Position numbers and translations under genes: made by a program. Shown one piece after another: positions 1 to 6,202 of a stretch of DNA of 6,202 nt. The notes under the pieces are model-generated. The model worked only from the letters and a program-made list of their open reading frames with translations, made no database searches and was not told where the DNA came from. The stretch comes from Methylococcaceae bacterium (GTDB taxonomy: Bacteria > Pseudomonadota > Gammaproteobacteria > Methylococcales > Methylomonadaceae), in contig CANNNN010000160.1 of NCBI GenBank assembly GCA_947506075.1, positions 1 through 6,202 of the forward strand. Direction: 5' to 3'. Every line of letters begins with the position of its first letter. The first letter of the stretch is position 1.

Positions 1-2069
1 AAATCCGGCAGCTCTCCTTCCTCCTCGGCGCGCTGGCGTTCGGCGACTATGGCTTTACCGTGAACCAGGAATTCATCGAGAATGATGATTTCTTCCTGGT
101 CGTACCGTGAGCGCACGGCTTGCTCGCCATAGACACCCACCAGAACCTGATAACGATGCAGAATTTTTTCCACCTGCACCGGATAATACGCCATCAATTC
201 GGTCGCTGTATCCATAGCGGTCAAACCGCCGCCGATCACGCCTGCCGGCAAACGCACCTGCAAATTGGCCAGCGAAGACGCTTTGGCGGCACCCGTTAAT
301 TGCAGAGCCATCAGAAAATCCGACGCCTTGCGTATGCCACGTATTAGATTATTTTTGATGTCGATAACCGTCGGCTTGCCGGCGCCCGAAGCGATACAGA
401 TATGATCAAAGCCCATGCTCCAGGCATCCTCTATCGTGATCGTACCGCCAAAGCGCACGCCGCCGAAAGCGCGAAACGCCTCGCGCCGTTGCAGAGTAAG
501 GTAAATGACTTTCAGAAAGTTCTTATCCCAACGCACGGTAATGCCGTATTCGGCTACGCCACCGAAACCGGCCAGGATGCGCTGGTCCAGTTCTTCGTAC
601 AGATCTTGAAAGTTTTCTATCGGCACAGGCAGATTGTCGCTATCGCCAGTCAATTCTACAGACAAGGGCTCCAGCTTCAAGCCGTCAATAGCGGCCACGC
701 CAAAACCTTCATTCAGTAAATAATGACTCATCGTATAACCGGCAGGCCCCAAACCGACCACCAGTGTATTTTTGCCGTTGTAAGGCAGCATATACGGACG
801 CTTGACGTTTAACGGATTCCAGCGAGTCAGCAAGCTGTACATTTCAAAACCGTAGGGCATGAACAACACATCGGTCAGCACATTGGTTTCAATTTGCGGA
901 ATATCGACCGGATCGGTTTTTTGATAGATGCAGCCCTTCATGCACTCATTGCAAATACGATGCCCCGTACCCGGACACATCGGATTGTCGATAATAATAA
1001 TCGCCAGCGCGCCGATATTGTCGCCATTGCGCTTGACCAGATGCATTTCGGAAATTTTTTCATCCAGTGGACAACCGATCGTGGTCACGCCCAGCGGATC
1101 AACCTTGAAGGTATTGGTTTTCTTGTTACGCATACCCTTGGAGCAGGAATCCGTGTCGCGCTCGTGACAGTAAATGCAGTGATTGATTTCGGACAACACT
1201 TCGCGCTGAACCATACGTGAATCGGTCAGCTTAAAGCCATCCCTACGACGGCGGAACTCGCCCATCCAGGCCTTGAATTCGCCGCGATCCACCATCTCAT
1301 GCTCAACCAGATTGTCGAAATCGCGTTTTTCCGGTAACTTAAAGCTCGGCCAGTTCGCAACCACATCGTTATCCTGTTGCGCGACCAAGCTCCAGCGTTG
1401 CACGATGTCGATTAGACTGTCGACAAAGGCCGCCGGTTCTTTCATGCCGATGATGTCATTAAACTCAGCCGCAGCCGTTTCATCTGCACTAAGCTTCGCA
1501 CGCAGAGCCTCTGCGACCAAATCGGCATTTTCGTAAGTGCTGTCCTTACCCTTCGCAAGCAGCTTGTAGTGACTGCTCAGCAAGCCAATGGCCGCACCGA
1601 CTGTTGCTACGCGGTGCTCGGGATCATCGTCCTGATTGGCTTCGGGGAAACCTGCCGCTATCAACAAATCAAAACGATTCAGAATCGCAGGAATAGCCCA
1701 TTCACTGGTGTCCTGGCCTTTAAAAACGAAAGCCAGTTTATCGACGATCTCATTTTTATAAGTAAAAATACTGTCGAATTCATCCTTGATTTTTTTGCCC
1801 TGAGCCTGATGCTGTTCGGAAACATTGAAAACCTTCGCGACAAACTGGCCGACATAAGGACCCATCCGCACCAACAGATCGGAAATAGTTTCAGGCGACA
1901 AGTCTACGCCCTGAGTCTGGCGATAAGCTTTGAATTCACTGTGCAGCTGCGGATCATGGCGCGCCACCGATGCATCAAACACCTCTAGCAAGTCTTTCAG
2001 ACGCGCGGAATCGTATAAATCAGGATAGTTAAAACCGGGGATGCCTAGGGTAAGAGTGTGCTGTTCCAT
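1..2069 (-). CDS. GltD-like FAD/NAD(P)-dependent Fe-S oxidoreductase with long N-terminal extension (3' end cut by the window)
   Basis: Conceptual translation from ATG 2069-2067 runs open for 689 codons to the window edge with no stop. Residues 1-290 are mostly helical, charged and unrecognised. Residues 298-380 resemble the cysteine-rich Fe-S region of GltD-type proteins: C298-x2-C301-x7-C309, then a GCPLDEKISE stretch with C333, then C365, C373, C376 and C380. A FAD-binding GLGPAG (residues 439-444) follows a short strand. IASGAGKPTVID (about 559-570) matches the strand-loop before the second nucleotide site, and GGGLTAMDTA (613-622) matches the NAD(P)-binding motif. GltD-family proteins pass electrons between NAD(P)H, FAD and [4Fe-4S] clusters; a cytoplasmic electron-transfer role is inferred, and the substrate is unknown. 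An in-frame TGA at 2093-2091 leaves 2069 as the only reasonable ATG; the next in-frame ATG is about codon 69. GltD is usually about 470 residues, so this protein is much longer. It could be a dedicated partner-fused oxidoreductase rather than part of glutamate synthase. No glutamate synthase large subunit is visible. Confidence 0.85.
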   Translation of the reverse strand, partial: MEQHTLTLGIPGFNYPDLYDSARLKDLLEVFDASVARHDPQLHSEFKAYRQTQGVDLSPETISDLLVRMGPYVGQFVAKVFNVSEQHQAQGKKIKDEFDSIFTYKNEIVDKLAFVFKGQDTSEWAIPAILNRFDLLIAAGFPEANQDDDPEHRVATVGAAIGLLSSHYKLLAKGKDSTYENADLVAEALRAKLSADETAAAEFNDIIGMKEPAAFVDSLIDIVQRWSLVAQQDNDVVANWPSFKLPEKRDFDNLVEHEMVDRGEFKAWMGEFRRRRDGFKLTDSRMVQREVLSEINHCIYCHERDTDSCSKGMRNKKTNTFKVDPLGVTTIGCPLDEKISEMHLVKRNGDNIGALAIIIIDNPMCPGTGHRICNECMKGCIYQKTDPVDIPQIETNVLTDVLFMPYGFEMYSLLTRWNPLNVKRPYMLPYNGKNTLVVGLGPAGYTMSHYLLNEGFGVAAIDGLKLEPLSVELTGDSDNLPVPIENFQDLYEELDQRILAGFGGVAEYGITVRWDKNFLKVIYLTLQRREAFRAFGGVRFGGTITIEDAWSMGFDHICIASGAGKPTVIDIKNNLIRGIRKASDFLMALQLTGAAKASSLANLQVRLPAGVIGGGLTAMDTATELMAYYPVQVEKILHRYQVLVGVYGEQAVRSRYDQEEIIILDEFLVHGKAIVAERQRAEEEGELPD

Positions 2070-2072
2070 AAT

Positions 2073-2076
2073 TCTC
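2073..2076 (-). promoter_or_regulatory. Weak ribosome binding site of the oxidoreductase gene
   Basis: On the minus strand GAGA ends three bases before the ATG at 2069. It is short and close to the start, so predicted initiation is modest. It is reported because, with the in-frame stop at 2093-2091, it supports the chosen start. No stronger purine-rich stretch is present within 20 bases upstream. Confidence 0.4.
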
Positions 2077-2104
2077 GTGTTGTGTGTAGTTCATACAGGC
2101 GACA

Positions 2105-2116
2105 TAAAGCGCTTTA
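2105..2116. promoter_or_regulatory. Perfect 12-bp palindrome TAAAGCGCTTTA, candidate operator
   Basis: TAAAGCGCTTTA reads the same on both strands and ends 35 bases upstream of the oxidoreductase start codon, where a regulator would overlap a promoter or the 5' untranslated leader. A perfect 12-mer palindrome in a short A/T-rich gap is suggestive but can occur by chance. I cannot assign it to a regulator family. In RNA it would form only a short hairpin with a tight loop, so a DNA-level role is the better guess. Confidence 0.35.
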
Positions 2117-2178
2117 ACTGCATAAAAGGTTACCGAAAAGACTAACAAAACCGTGTATTGTAAGTAGATATGATCTTG

Positions 2179-2203
2179 TTTGCTACAGAAAATCTTTGCT
2201 ACA
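2179..2203. repeat. Two direct copies of TTTGCTACA, 16 bp apart
   Basis: TTTGCTACA occurs at 2179-2187 and again at 2195-2203 (plus-strand reading; TGTAGCAAA on the minus strand). The start-to-start spacing is 16 bp, about one and a half helical turns. They lie 110-134 bases upstream of the oxidoreductase start, a distance at which activator sites are found. Next to them is a small inverted repeat AGAT-ATG-ATCT at 2166-2176. Function is unknown; tandem half-sites for a regulator are one reading, a chance duplication another. Confidence 0.35.
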
Positions 2204-2224
2204 TGAGTCATCTAAGGCGTTGAG

Positions 2225-2248
2225 CTGCGCTCCGGTGCCGGAATGCAG
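2225..2248. repeat. GC-rich inverted repeat (hairpin) in the gap
   Basis: CTGC at 2225-2228 pairs with GCAG at 2245-2248, and TCCGG at 2231-2235 pairs with CCGGA at 2238-2242, with a GC/AT internal position between and a two-base TG at the tip. The whole is an 11-bp stem with one real mismatch. On the plus strand a run of seven T follows about 15 bases later, too far for a normal intrinsic terminator. On the minus strand no U-run follows. It may be a mobile-repeat remnant or an mRNA-stabilising hairpin. Confidence 0.5.
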
Positions 2249-2292
2249 TGACTATTCAGACATTTTTTTAACACAGAGTAAAGTTTTTTCGG

Positions 2293-2321
2293 GAGTGACT
2301 GGATTTGCAACCCGACCACTC
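2293..2321 (-). repeat. 29-nt hairpin in the 3' region of the kinase transcript
   Basis: Read on the minus strand, GAGTGGTCGGGTT and AATCCAGTCACTC can pair around a GCA tip: 13 positions, with one C-A mismatch and G-U wobbles. Outer bases 2323-2324 and 2290-2291 add two more pairs beyond one mismatch. The wobbles fall so that the minus-strand RNA folds better than the plus-strand RNA, where the same positions become A-C mismatches. This fits a structure at the 3' end of the kinase mRNA. It is followed by an A-run, not a U-run, so it is not a standard Rho-independent terminator. It contains one copy of the 60-bp-spaced motif. Confidence 0.45.
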
Positions 2322-2373
2322 GCGTTTTATCGCTTATTGCTGCTGTTAAATGTTTCAGCTGGAATTACAACCC
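2299..2373. repeat. Two diverged copies of a 15-bp motif exactly 60 bp apart
   Basis: CTGGATTTGCAACCC at 2299-2313 and CTGGAATTACAACCC at 2359-2373 match at 13 of 15 positions. Similarity fades outside this core, although both are followed by C/A-rich bases. The spacing and conservation suggest two related copies of a small interspersed element, or an old tandem duplication, lying just downstream of the kinase stop codon. Whether the motif recurs elsewhere in the genome cannot be seen here. Confidence 0.45.
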
Positions 2374-2382
2374 CCAACCGGC

Positions 2383-2420
2383 TTTCTGATCAGCGCACGG
2401 AATCGAGACTTTTCTGATCA
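2383..2420. repeat. 10-bp direct repeat TTTCTGATCA around the kinase stop codon
   Basis: TTTCTGATCA occurs at 2383-2392 and 2411-2420, 28 bp apart. On the minus strand each reads TGATCAGAAA. The right copy encodes part of the His-Asp-Gln-Lys near the kinase C-terminus, and in the left copy the same bases supply the TGA stop in another register. This may be a small local duplication that set the present end of the gene, or chance. Confidence 0.3.
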
Positions 2421-5400
2421 TGCGTTAAATTGAAGATATGATAACAATTCTTGCCGGCTTGTTTGGCAATATACATGGCCTGGTCGGCCTGGCGCAACAG
2501 CGCATCTGACTCCTTGTCGTCGCACGAAAAAATACTTACTCCGATACTGGCCGTCAGCTTACAAGCTTGTCCCTGAATCATAATCGGCAAGGCAATAGCC
2601 GCAAGCAGCCGCTTCAGTGTGCTGATGCATTCTTGTTCCTGATGAAGATCCGGTAACAGCACGACAAATTCATCGCCGCCCAAACGCGCGACCGTATCAC
2701 TTTCACGAAGCATATTACTTATGCGCAACGCCGTTTCAATCAAGACCTTGTCACCCGCCTTGTGTCCCAGCGTATCGTTTATCAGCTTGAAACCATCGAG
2801 ATCCAGATAGCACACGGCCAGCATATTCTGTTCGCGCCTGGTCTGGGCGATAGCTTGCCTCATCCTGTCAGCCAGCAGCACCCGGTTCGGAATGCCGGTC
2901 AGATTGTCATAATGGGCAAGGTAATTTAATTTCTTTTCGTGCTGTCTCAGCAAAATCTGGTTGCGCACCCGCAGCAAGGCGATAGCGGGATTGATCGGTT
3001 TGCTAAGATAATCCACGGCGCCTAGTTGCAGGCCCTGAGTTTCCGATTCATGGTCAGCTGCGGCAGTGACAAATATCACCGGAATATCGCGGGTAAGCGG
3101 GTTATCCTGCAGTTTTTTGCACACTTCGAAACCATTCATCTGCGGCATGTTGATGTCAAGCAGCACCAGATCGGGCTGAGGGATACATTCAGCGATATCG
3201 AGCGCCATAGGACCATTAACTGCCACTTTGACCCGATAATTCTGCTTTAATAATGCAACCAGCAGCTCCTGATTAACATGCGCATCATCGACGACCAGGA
3301 CAATAGGACGCAGATCTTGTTCTGCTGTTACCACCCGCCCATTCGTCGCAGTTATCAGAGAATTCAGAACCGCTTGCGCCTTGGGGTAATCGCTCGCTCG
3401 CGTGTGCTCAATCAGGGCATGATATTGTGCCCGTTGCTGATCCGGCAATAGCGTTTCGAGTCGAGTGAGCAACTCGTCAGTGATGAAGCTGGTGCCGGAA
3501 AGCTGGGCGGATAATTCGCTCATGACCTGCAAAAGATCCTCTGTCTCATAGGACAAGGACTCCAACTGATTAATCTCAGCGATCAATCCGGTTAAAAGAT
3601 GCCCTGTTTTTTCCAGACAAATCTCCAGTGCGATGTCTCCAGACTGATTAAGAGCCCGTTCCAACTCTACCACCCAACCGTAAAGTGCAGTCATTCCGAT
3701 CGAACTGGCGCTGCCTTTAAGCTTGTGAACCAGGAGTAGCGCCGCCTCATAATCCTCTGCCTGACAGGCGGCCCTGATTAATCCAAGGTCCTGTCCGTGG
3801 TTGGCGCAAAACAGGTTCAGAATTTTCCGGTACAAGTCCACGCTATTGCCGGTTTGACGCCTCACAACCTCCAGATCGACACCGGACAACAGCGGAAATA
3901 TTGAATCGGAAGCCTGCTCAGCTTCTTCAGTCGGGCTGATATCCGGCAGCCTGATCCAGCGCTCCAGGGTCTGGAAAAACTTCTCCCACTCGATCGGCTT
4001 GCCAATATGATCGTTCATGCCGCTGGCAAAACAATGCTCCTGATCTTCTTTCATCACGTTGGCGGTCATCGCGATAATCGGCAGATCGGCAAAACGCGGA
4101 TCGGCACGAATCAGCCGGGTGGCTTCAAAGCCATCCATTACTGGCATCTGGCAGTCCATCAGCACCGCCGAATAGTCATGCTCGCGTATCATCGCTATGG
4201 CTTCGACACCATTATTGGCGAGATCGACTCGTATGCCTTCATGGCCGAGTATTTCCGGCATAAACTCCTGATTGATCAGATTATCTTCGACCAGCAGCAG
4301 ATACGCATTATTCAGCGACGGATACTTGACCGTTTTTTTACCGGGCAGCGGCTCGGGCATGGTCATTACATCAAGCGTGAGCGTAAAATAAAAATGACTG
4401 CCATGACCCAAGCGGCTTTCGACCTTGATTTCGCCGCCCATCGCGGTGACCAGGTCCTTGCTGATCGATAAGCCCAACCCGGTACCACCATAGTTGCGGG
4501 TCGTTGAGTTATCGGCTTGAGTAAATGCACTAAACAAGTCAGCTTGTTGCACTACGCTCAAGCCGATGCCGGTATCAAGCACGCTAAAACGCACACAAGC
4601 CTGTTTTTCGCCACAGCTTAAAACCTCGGTGCGCACGATCACAGAGCCCGACTCGGTGAATTTGATCGCATTGCTCAGCAGATTGAGCAACACCTGTCCC
4701 AGGCGTAGCGAATCACCGAGCAATACGACCGGCATAGCCGGAGCTAGCTCGAAACTCAGGACCACCGGCTTACCCTCCAGCATTGTCGACGTAACATCAG
4801 CCAGATAGGCGATGATCGTTTCCAGCCTGAATGCCGCGTGTTCCAACTGAAGTTTACCGGCTTCAAGTTTGGAAAAATCCAGAATATCGTTCAGTATGCC
4901 AAGCAACCAGGCGGCCGAAACATCAATTTTTTCCAGATAATTACGCTGTTTGTCAGTTAAATCGGTCAGCAAGGTCAGGTGAGTCATGCCCATGATCGCG
5001 TTCATCGGGGTACGAATCTCATGGCTCATATTGGCAAGAAACCTCGACTTGGCGAGATTAGCGTCTTCTGCCACAGACTTTGCAGCTTCCAGATCGGCAT
5101 TCTTATCCCGCAGCATCTGCTCCATATTCCTACGCTTGGTGATGTCGCGAGCAAAACCAACGGTGCCAAGTAGCAAACCGCTGCCGTCAATAACGGGAGC
5201 CTTATAGGTCTCAAACCACTTACGAATTCCTCCGGTCAACGCTACTTCCTCTACATATTTTTTCTGACGAGAAGCCAGTACCTCTTGATCGTCGTCCCGG
5301 TATTTTTCGGCCATACCTGCCGGAGAAATATCAAAGTCAGTCTTGCCCACCAATTCATCAGTATTTTGTATATCAAAGCTGTTAGCGAAGACCTTGTTGA

Positions 5401-6202
5401 CCATAAGGAAGCGACTCTCTGTATCTTTAAGCCAGACTGAAAAAGGAAAATTGTCTAACAGCGCACGTTGATAGAACTCCACCTCTTTCAATAGGTTCTG
5501 TATCTTTTTACTCTCATCAGTTATGACAGCCATGGTCATGCCACCGACAGCCAACAGCATGCCAAACAGCCAAAAATTGAACAAGTCGCTTTCTACCATG
5601 TCATTGGCATAATGCCCAAAGCCATGACTGGCGCTCCAAAGCACTTCAATAAAGATGATCAGCTGCAAAGTCGAGGTGTGGCGACGACCCGCGCGGGACC
5701 CGGCCCAAATAATCAGCAGAACCAGCCATGAAACACTTTCGGTCTCATAGCCACTACCCTTTAGCCAATCAAAGAAAAGAATTTGCCCAACCAGCAAGGT
5801 CAAAACATAAATCGTCAGCAGCTCAAATGCATTTAATTTGCCGGTTAACTTCTGCGGCGGGTTTTTCCAGATTAAAATTAGCGGTGTTATAAAAGCGATA
5901 CCCAAGACATCACCCATCCACCAGCGCAGACAGATGGTCGAATAAAGGTTAGATGGAATAATATTCCCAAGCAGTAATGCATTAGAAGCAATCAGCGCGC
6001 TGATTGCACAGGCAAAAGCCGCTGCCAAAAAAACGAGTTTGAAAAAATCCAGTCGAGTCTCTAGGGCAGAATTAAACTTGAGACGCTTAGTTAGCAACCA
6101 GTAGGCAGAAAATGATTCCAGCATATTCGCCATCGCCAGCACTATAATTACCCATGGCTTATCAATAACCATGAATCCGGTAACCACCCCACCAATGAAA
6201 AT
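2390..6202 (-). CDS. MASE1-PAS hybrid sensor histidine kinase with REC-HPt-REC-GGDEF (diguanylate cyclase) output (5' end cut by the window)
   Basis: Residues are counted from the codon at 6202-6200; 1270 are visible. Residues 1-230 are a MASE1 membrane sensor with about seven hydrophobic segments and the hallmark RWWMGDVLGIAFITPL near 93-108; its first helices are missing. A PAS domain (about 240-360) and a helical linker (355-385) follow. HisKA has the phospho-acceptor H394 in MSHEIRTPMN. The HATPase domain has N511, DTGIG (543-547) and GGTGLGL (572-578). REC1 has E639/D640, phospho-acceptor D683, T713 and K735. HPt has H826 in HKLKGSASSIG. After a helical linker (885-955), REC2 has D972/D973, acceptor D1016, T1046 and K1068. 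The GGDEF domain has DNLTGIPNR (1099-1107), metal-binding D1134, an intact GGDEF (1175-1179) and RESD (1166-1169), the usual inhibitory I-site position. Predicted action: a membrane or PAS signal drives His-Asp-His-Asp transfer to REC2, which activates c-di-GMP synthesis from two GTP. The relay order is inferred from domain order. No EAL domain is present. A GTG at 6187 is internal, because the MASE1 frame stays open to the window edge. Confidence 0.95.
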   Translation of the reverse strand: MFIGGVVTGFMVIDKPWVIIVLAMANMLESFSAYWLLTKRLKFNSALETRLDFFKLVFLAAAFACAISALIASNALLLGNIIPSNLYSTICLRWWMGDVLGIAFITPLILIWKNPPQKLTGKLNAFELLTIYVLTLLVGQILFFDWLKGSGYETESVSWLVLLIIWAGSRAGRRHTSTLQLIIFIEVLWSASHGFGHYANDMVESDLFNFWLFGMLLAVGGMTMAVITDESKKIQNLLKEVEFYQRALLDNFPFSVWLKDTESRFLMVNKVFANSFDIQNTDELVGKTDFDISPAGMAEKYRDDDQEVLASRQKKYVEEVALTGGIRKWFETYKAPVIDGSGLLLGTVGFARDITKRRNMEQMLRDKNADLEAAKSVAEDANLAKSRFLANMSHEIRTPMNAIMGMTHLTLLTDLTDKQRNYLEKIDVSAAWLLGILNDILDFSKLEAGKLQLEHAAFRLETIIAYLADVTSTMLEGKPVVLSFELAPAMPVVLLGDSLRLGQVLLNLLSNAIKFTESGSVIVRTEVLSCGEKQACVRFSVLDTGIGLSVVQQADLFSAFTQADNSTTRNYGGTGLGLSISKDLVTAMGGEIKVESRLGHGSHFYFTLTLDVMTMPEPLPGKKTVKYPSLNNAYLLLVEDNLINQEFMPEILGHEGIRVDLANNGVEAIAMIREHDYSAVLMDCQMPVMDGFEATRLIRADPRFADLPIIAMTANVMKEDQEHCFASGMNDHIGKPIEWEKFFQTLERWIRLPDISPTEEAEQASDSIFPLLSGVDLEVVRRQTGNSVDLYRKILNLFCANHGQDLGLIRAACQAEDYEAALLLVHKLKGSASSIGMTALYGWVVELERALNQSGDIALEICLEKTGHLLTGLIAEINQLESLSYETEDLLQVMSELSAQLSGTSFITDELLTRLETLLPDQQRAQYHALIEHTRASDYPKAQAVLNSLITATNGRVVTAEQDLRPIVLVVDDAHVNQELLVALLKQNYRVKVAVNGPMALDIAECIPQPDLVLLDINMPQMNGFEVCKKLQDNPLTRDIPVIFVTAAADHESETQGLQLGAVDYLSKPINPAIALLRVRNQILLRQHEKKLNYLAHYDNLTGIPNRVLLADRMRQAIAQTRREQNMLAVCYLDLDGFKLINDTLGHKAGDKVLIETALRISNMLRESDTVARLGGDEFVVLLPDLHQEQECISTLKRLLAAIALPIMIQGQACKLTASIGVSIFSCDDKESDALLRQADQAMYIAKQAGKNCYHIFNLTHDQKSLDSVR

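Larger units (their letters stand above)
2070..2389. other. Non-coding intergenic gap between the kinase and oxidoreductase genes
   Basis: This 320-base stretch separates the stop codon of the upstream kinase (2392-2390) from the start codon of the oxidoreductase (2069). It is richer in A/T runs than its flanks and packed with small repeats and inverted repeats, listed separately. A promoter for the oxidoreductase is expected here. The best minus-strand candidate is TTGTTA followed 15 bases later by TTTTAT, which is a poor spacer, so no promoter is called. No hairpin followed by a U-run was found on the minus strand, so the kinase transcript has no recognisable intrinsic terminator and could read through. 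The T-runs at 2264-2270 and 2284-2289 are on the plus strand. Confidence 0.7.

Noticed and set aside
402..1988. Several plus-strand open frames of 79-139 codons
   Set aside because: They are antisense to the oxidoreductase frame, which carries clear Fe-S, FAD and NAD(P) motifs; the plus-strand products resemble no family.
2029..2211. Minus-strand 60-codon open frame with a hydrophobic middle
   Set aside because: It lies in the gap and overlaps the start of the oxidoreductase in another frame. It has no ribosome binding site before its ATG and ends in low-complexity-like coding shadow. A small membrane peptide is possible but unsupported.
2225..2270. Intrinsic terminator on the plus strand
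   Set aside because: The T-run starts about 15 bases after the stem instead of directly after it, and no plus-strand gene upstream needs a terminator.
2196..2417. Plus-strand 73-codon open frame in the gap
   Set aside because: It runs through the hairpins and repeats and into the kinase 3' end antisense, without a ribosome binding site or recognisable domain. Its apparent internal similarity comes from the 60-bp-spaced DNA motif.
4007..4471. Plus-strand 154-codon open frame
   Set aside because: It is antisense to the HATPase and first REC domains of the kinase, where all catalytic motifs are intact, so it is a shadow.
6185..6187. GTG as the start codon of the sensor kinase
   Set aside because: The frame stays open for five more codons to the window edge, and the protein begins in the middle of a MASE1 domain whose first membrane helices are missing. 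The true start is outside the window.

Overview
The window holds two large genes, both on the minus strand and both cut by a window edge, separated by a 320-base intergenic gap that contains several short repeats and hairpins. No tRNA, rRNA, CRISPR array, transposase or phage gene was seen. Moderate base composition, gammaproteobacterial-looking protein sequences and a very long multidomain signalling protein suggest a free-living Gammaproteobacterium. A methanotroph-like (Methylococcales) source is a guess from general appearance and is not shown by any marker gene.

Right part (2390-6202, minus): a hybrid sensor kinase whose 5' end lies beyond the window. The visible 1270 residues carry, in order, MASE1 membrane sensor, PAS, HisKA, HATPase, REC, HPt, REC and GGDEF. 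Every diagnostic residue of the phosphorelay (His, Asp, His, Asp) and of the diguanylate cyclase is present, including an RxxD product-inhibition site. The polypeptide therefore looks like a whole phosphorelay fused to its c-di-GMP-making output.

Middle (2070-2389): non-coding. It holds a 13-bp wobble-rich hairpin, two diverged copies of a 15-bp motif exactly 60 bp apart, a second GC-rich hairpin, a pair of 9-bp direct repeats and a perfect 12-bp palindrome shortly upstream of the left gene. No convincing intrinsic terminator for the kinase was found.

Left part (1-2069, minus): the first 689 codons of a flavin oxidoreductase related to the glutamate synthase small subunit (GltD) family. It has a helical N-terminal extension of about 290 residues that I do not recognise, a cysteine-rich putative Fe-S region with unusual spacing, an FAD Rossmann motif and an NAD(P) Rossmann motif. 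Its stop codon is beyond the left edge.

The genes are in the same orientation (kinase upstream, oxidoreductase downstream). The 320-base gap suggests the oxidoreductase has its own promoter. Nothing in the sequence shows a functional link between them.
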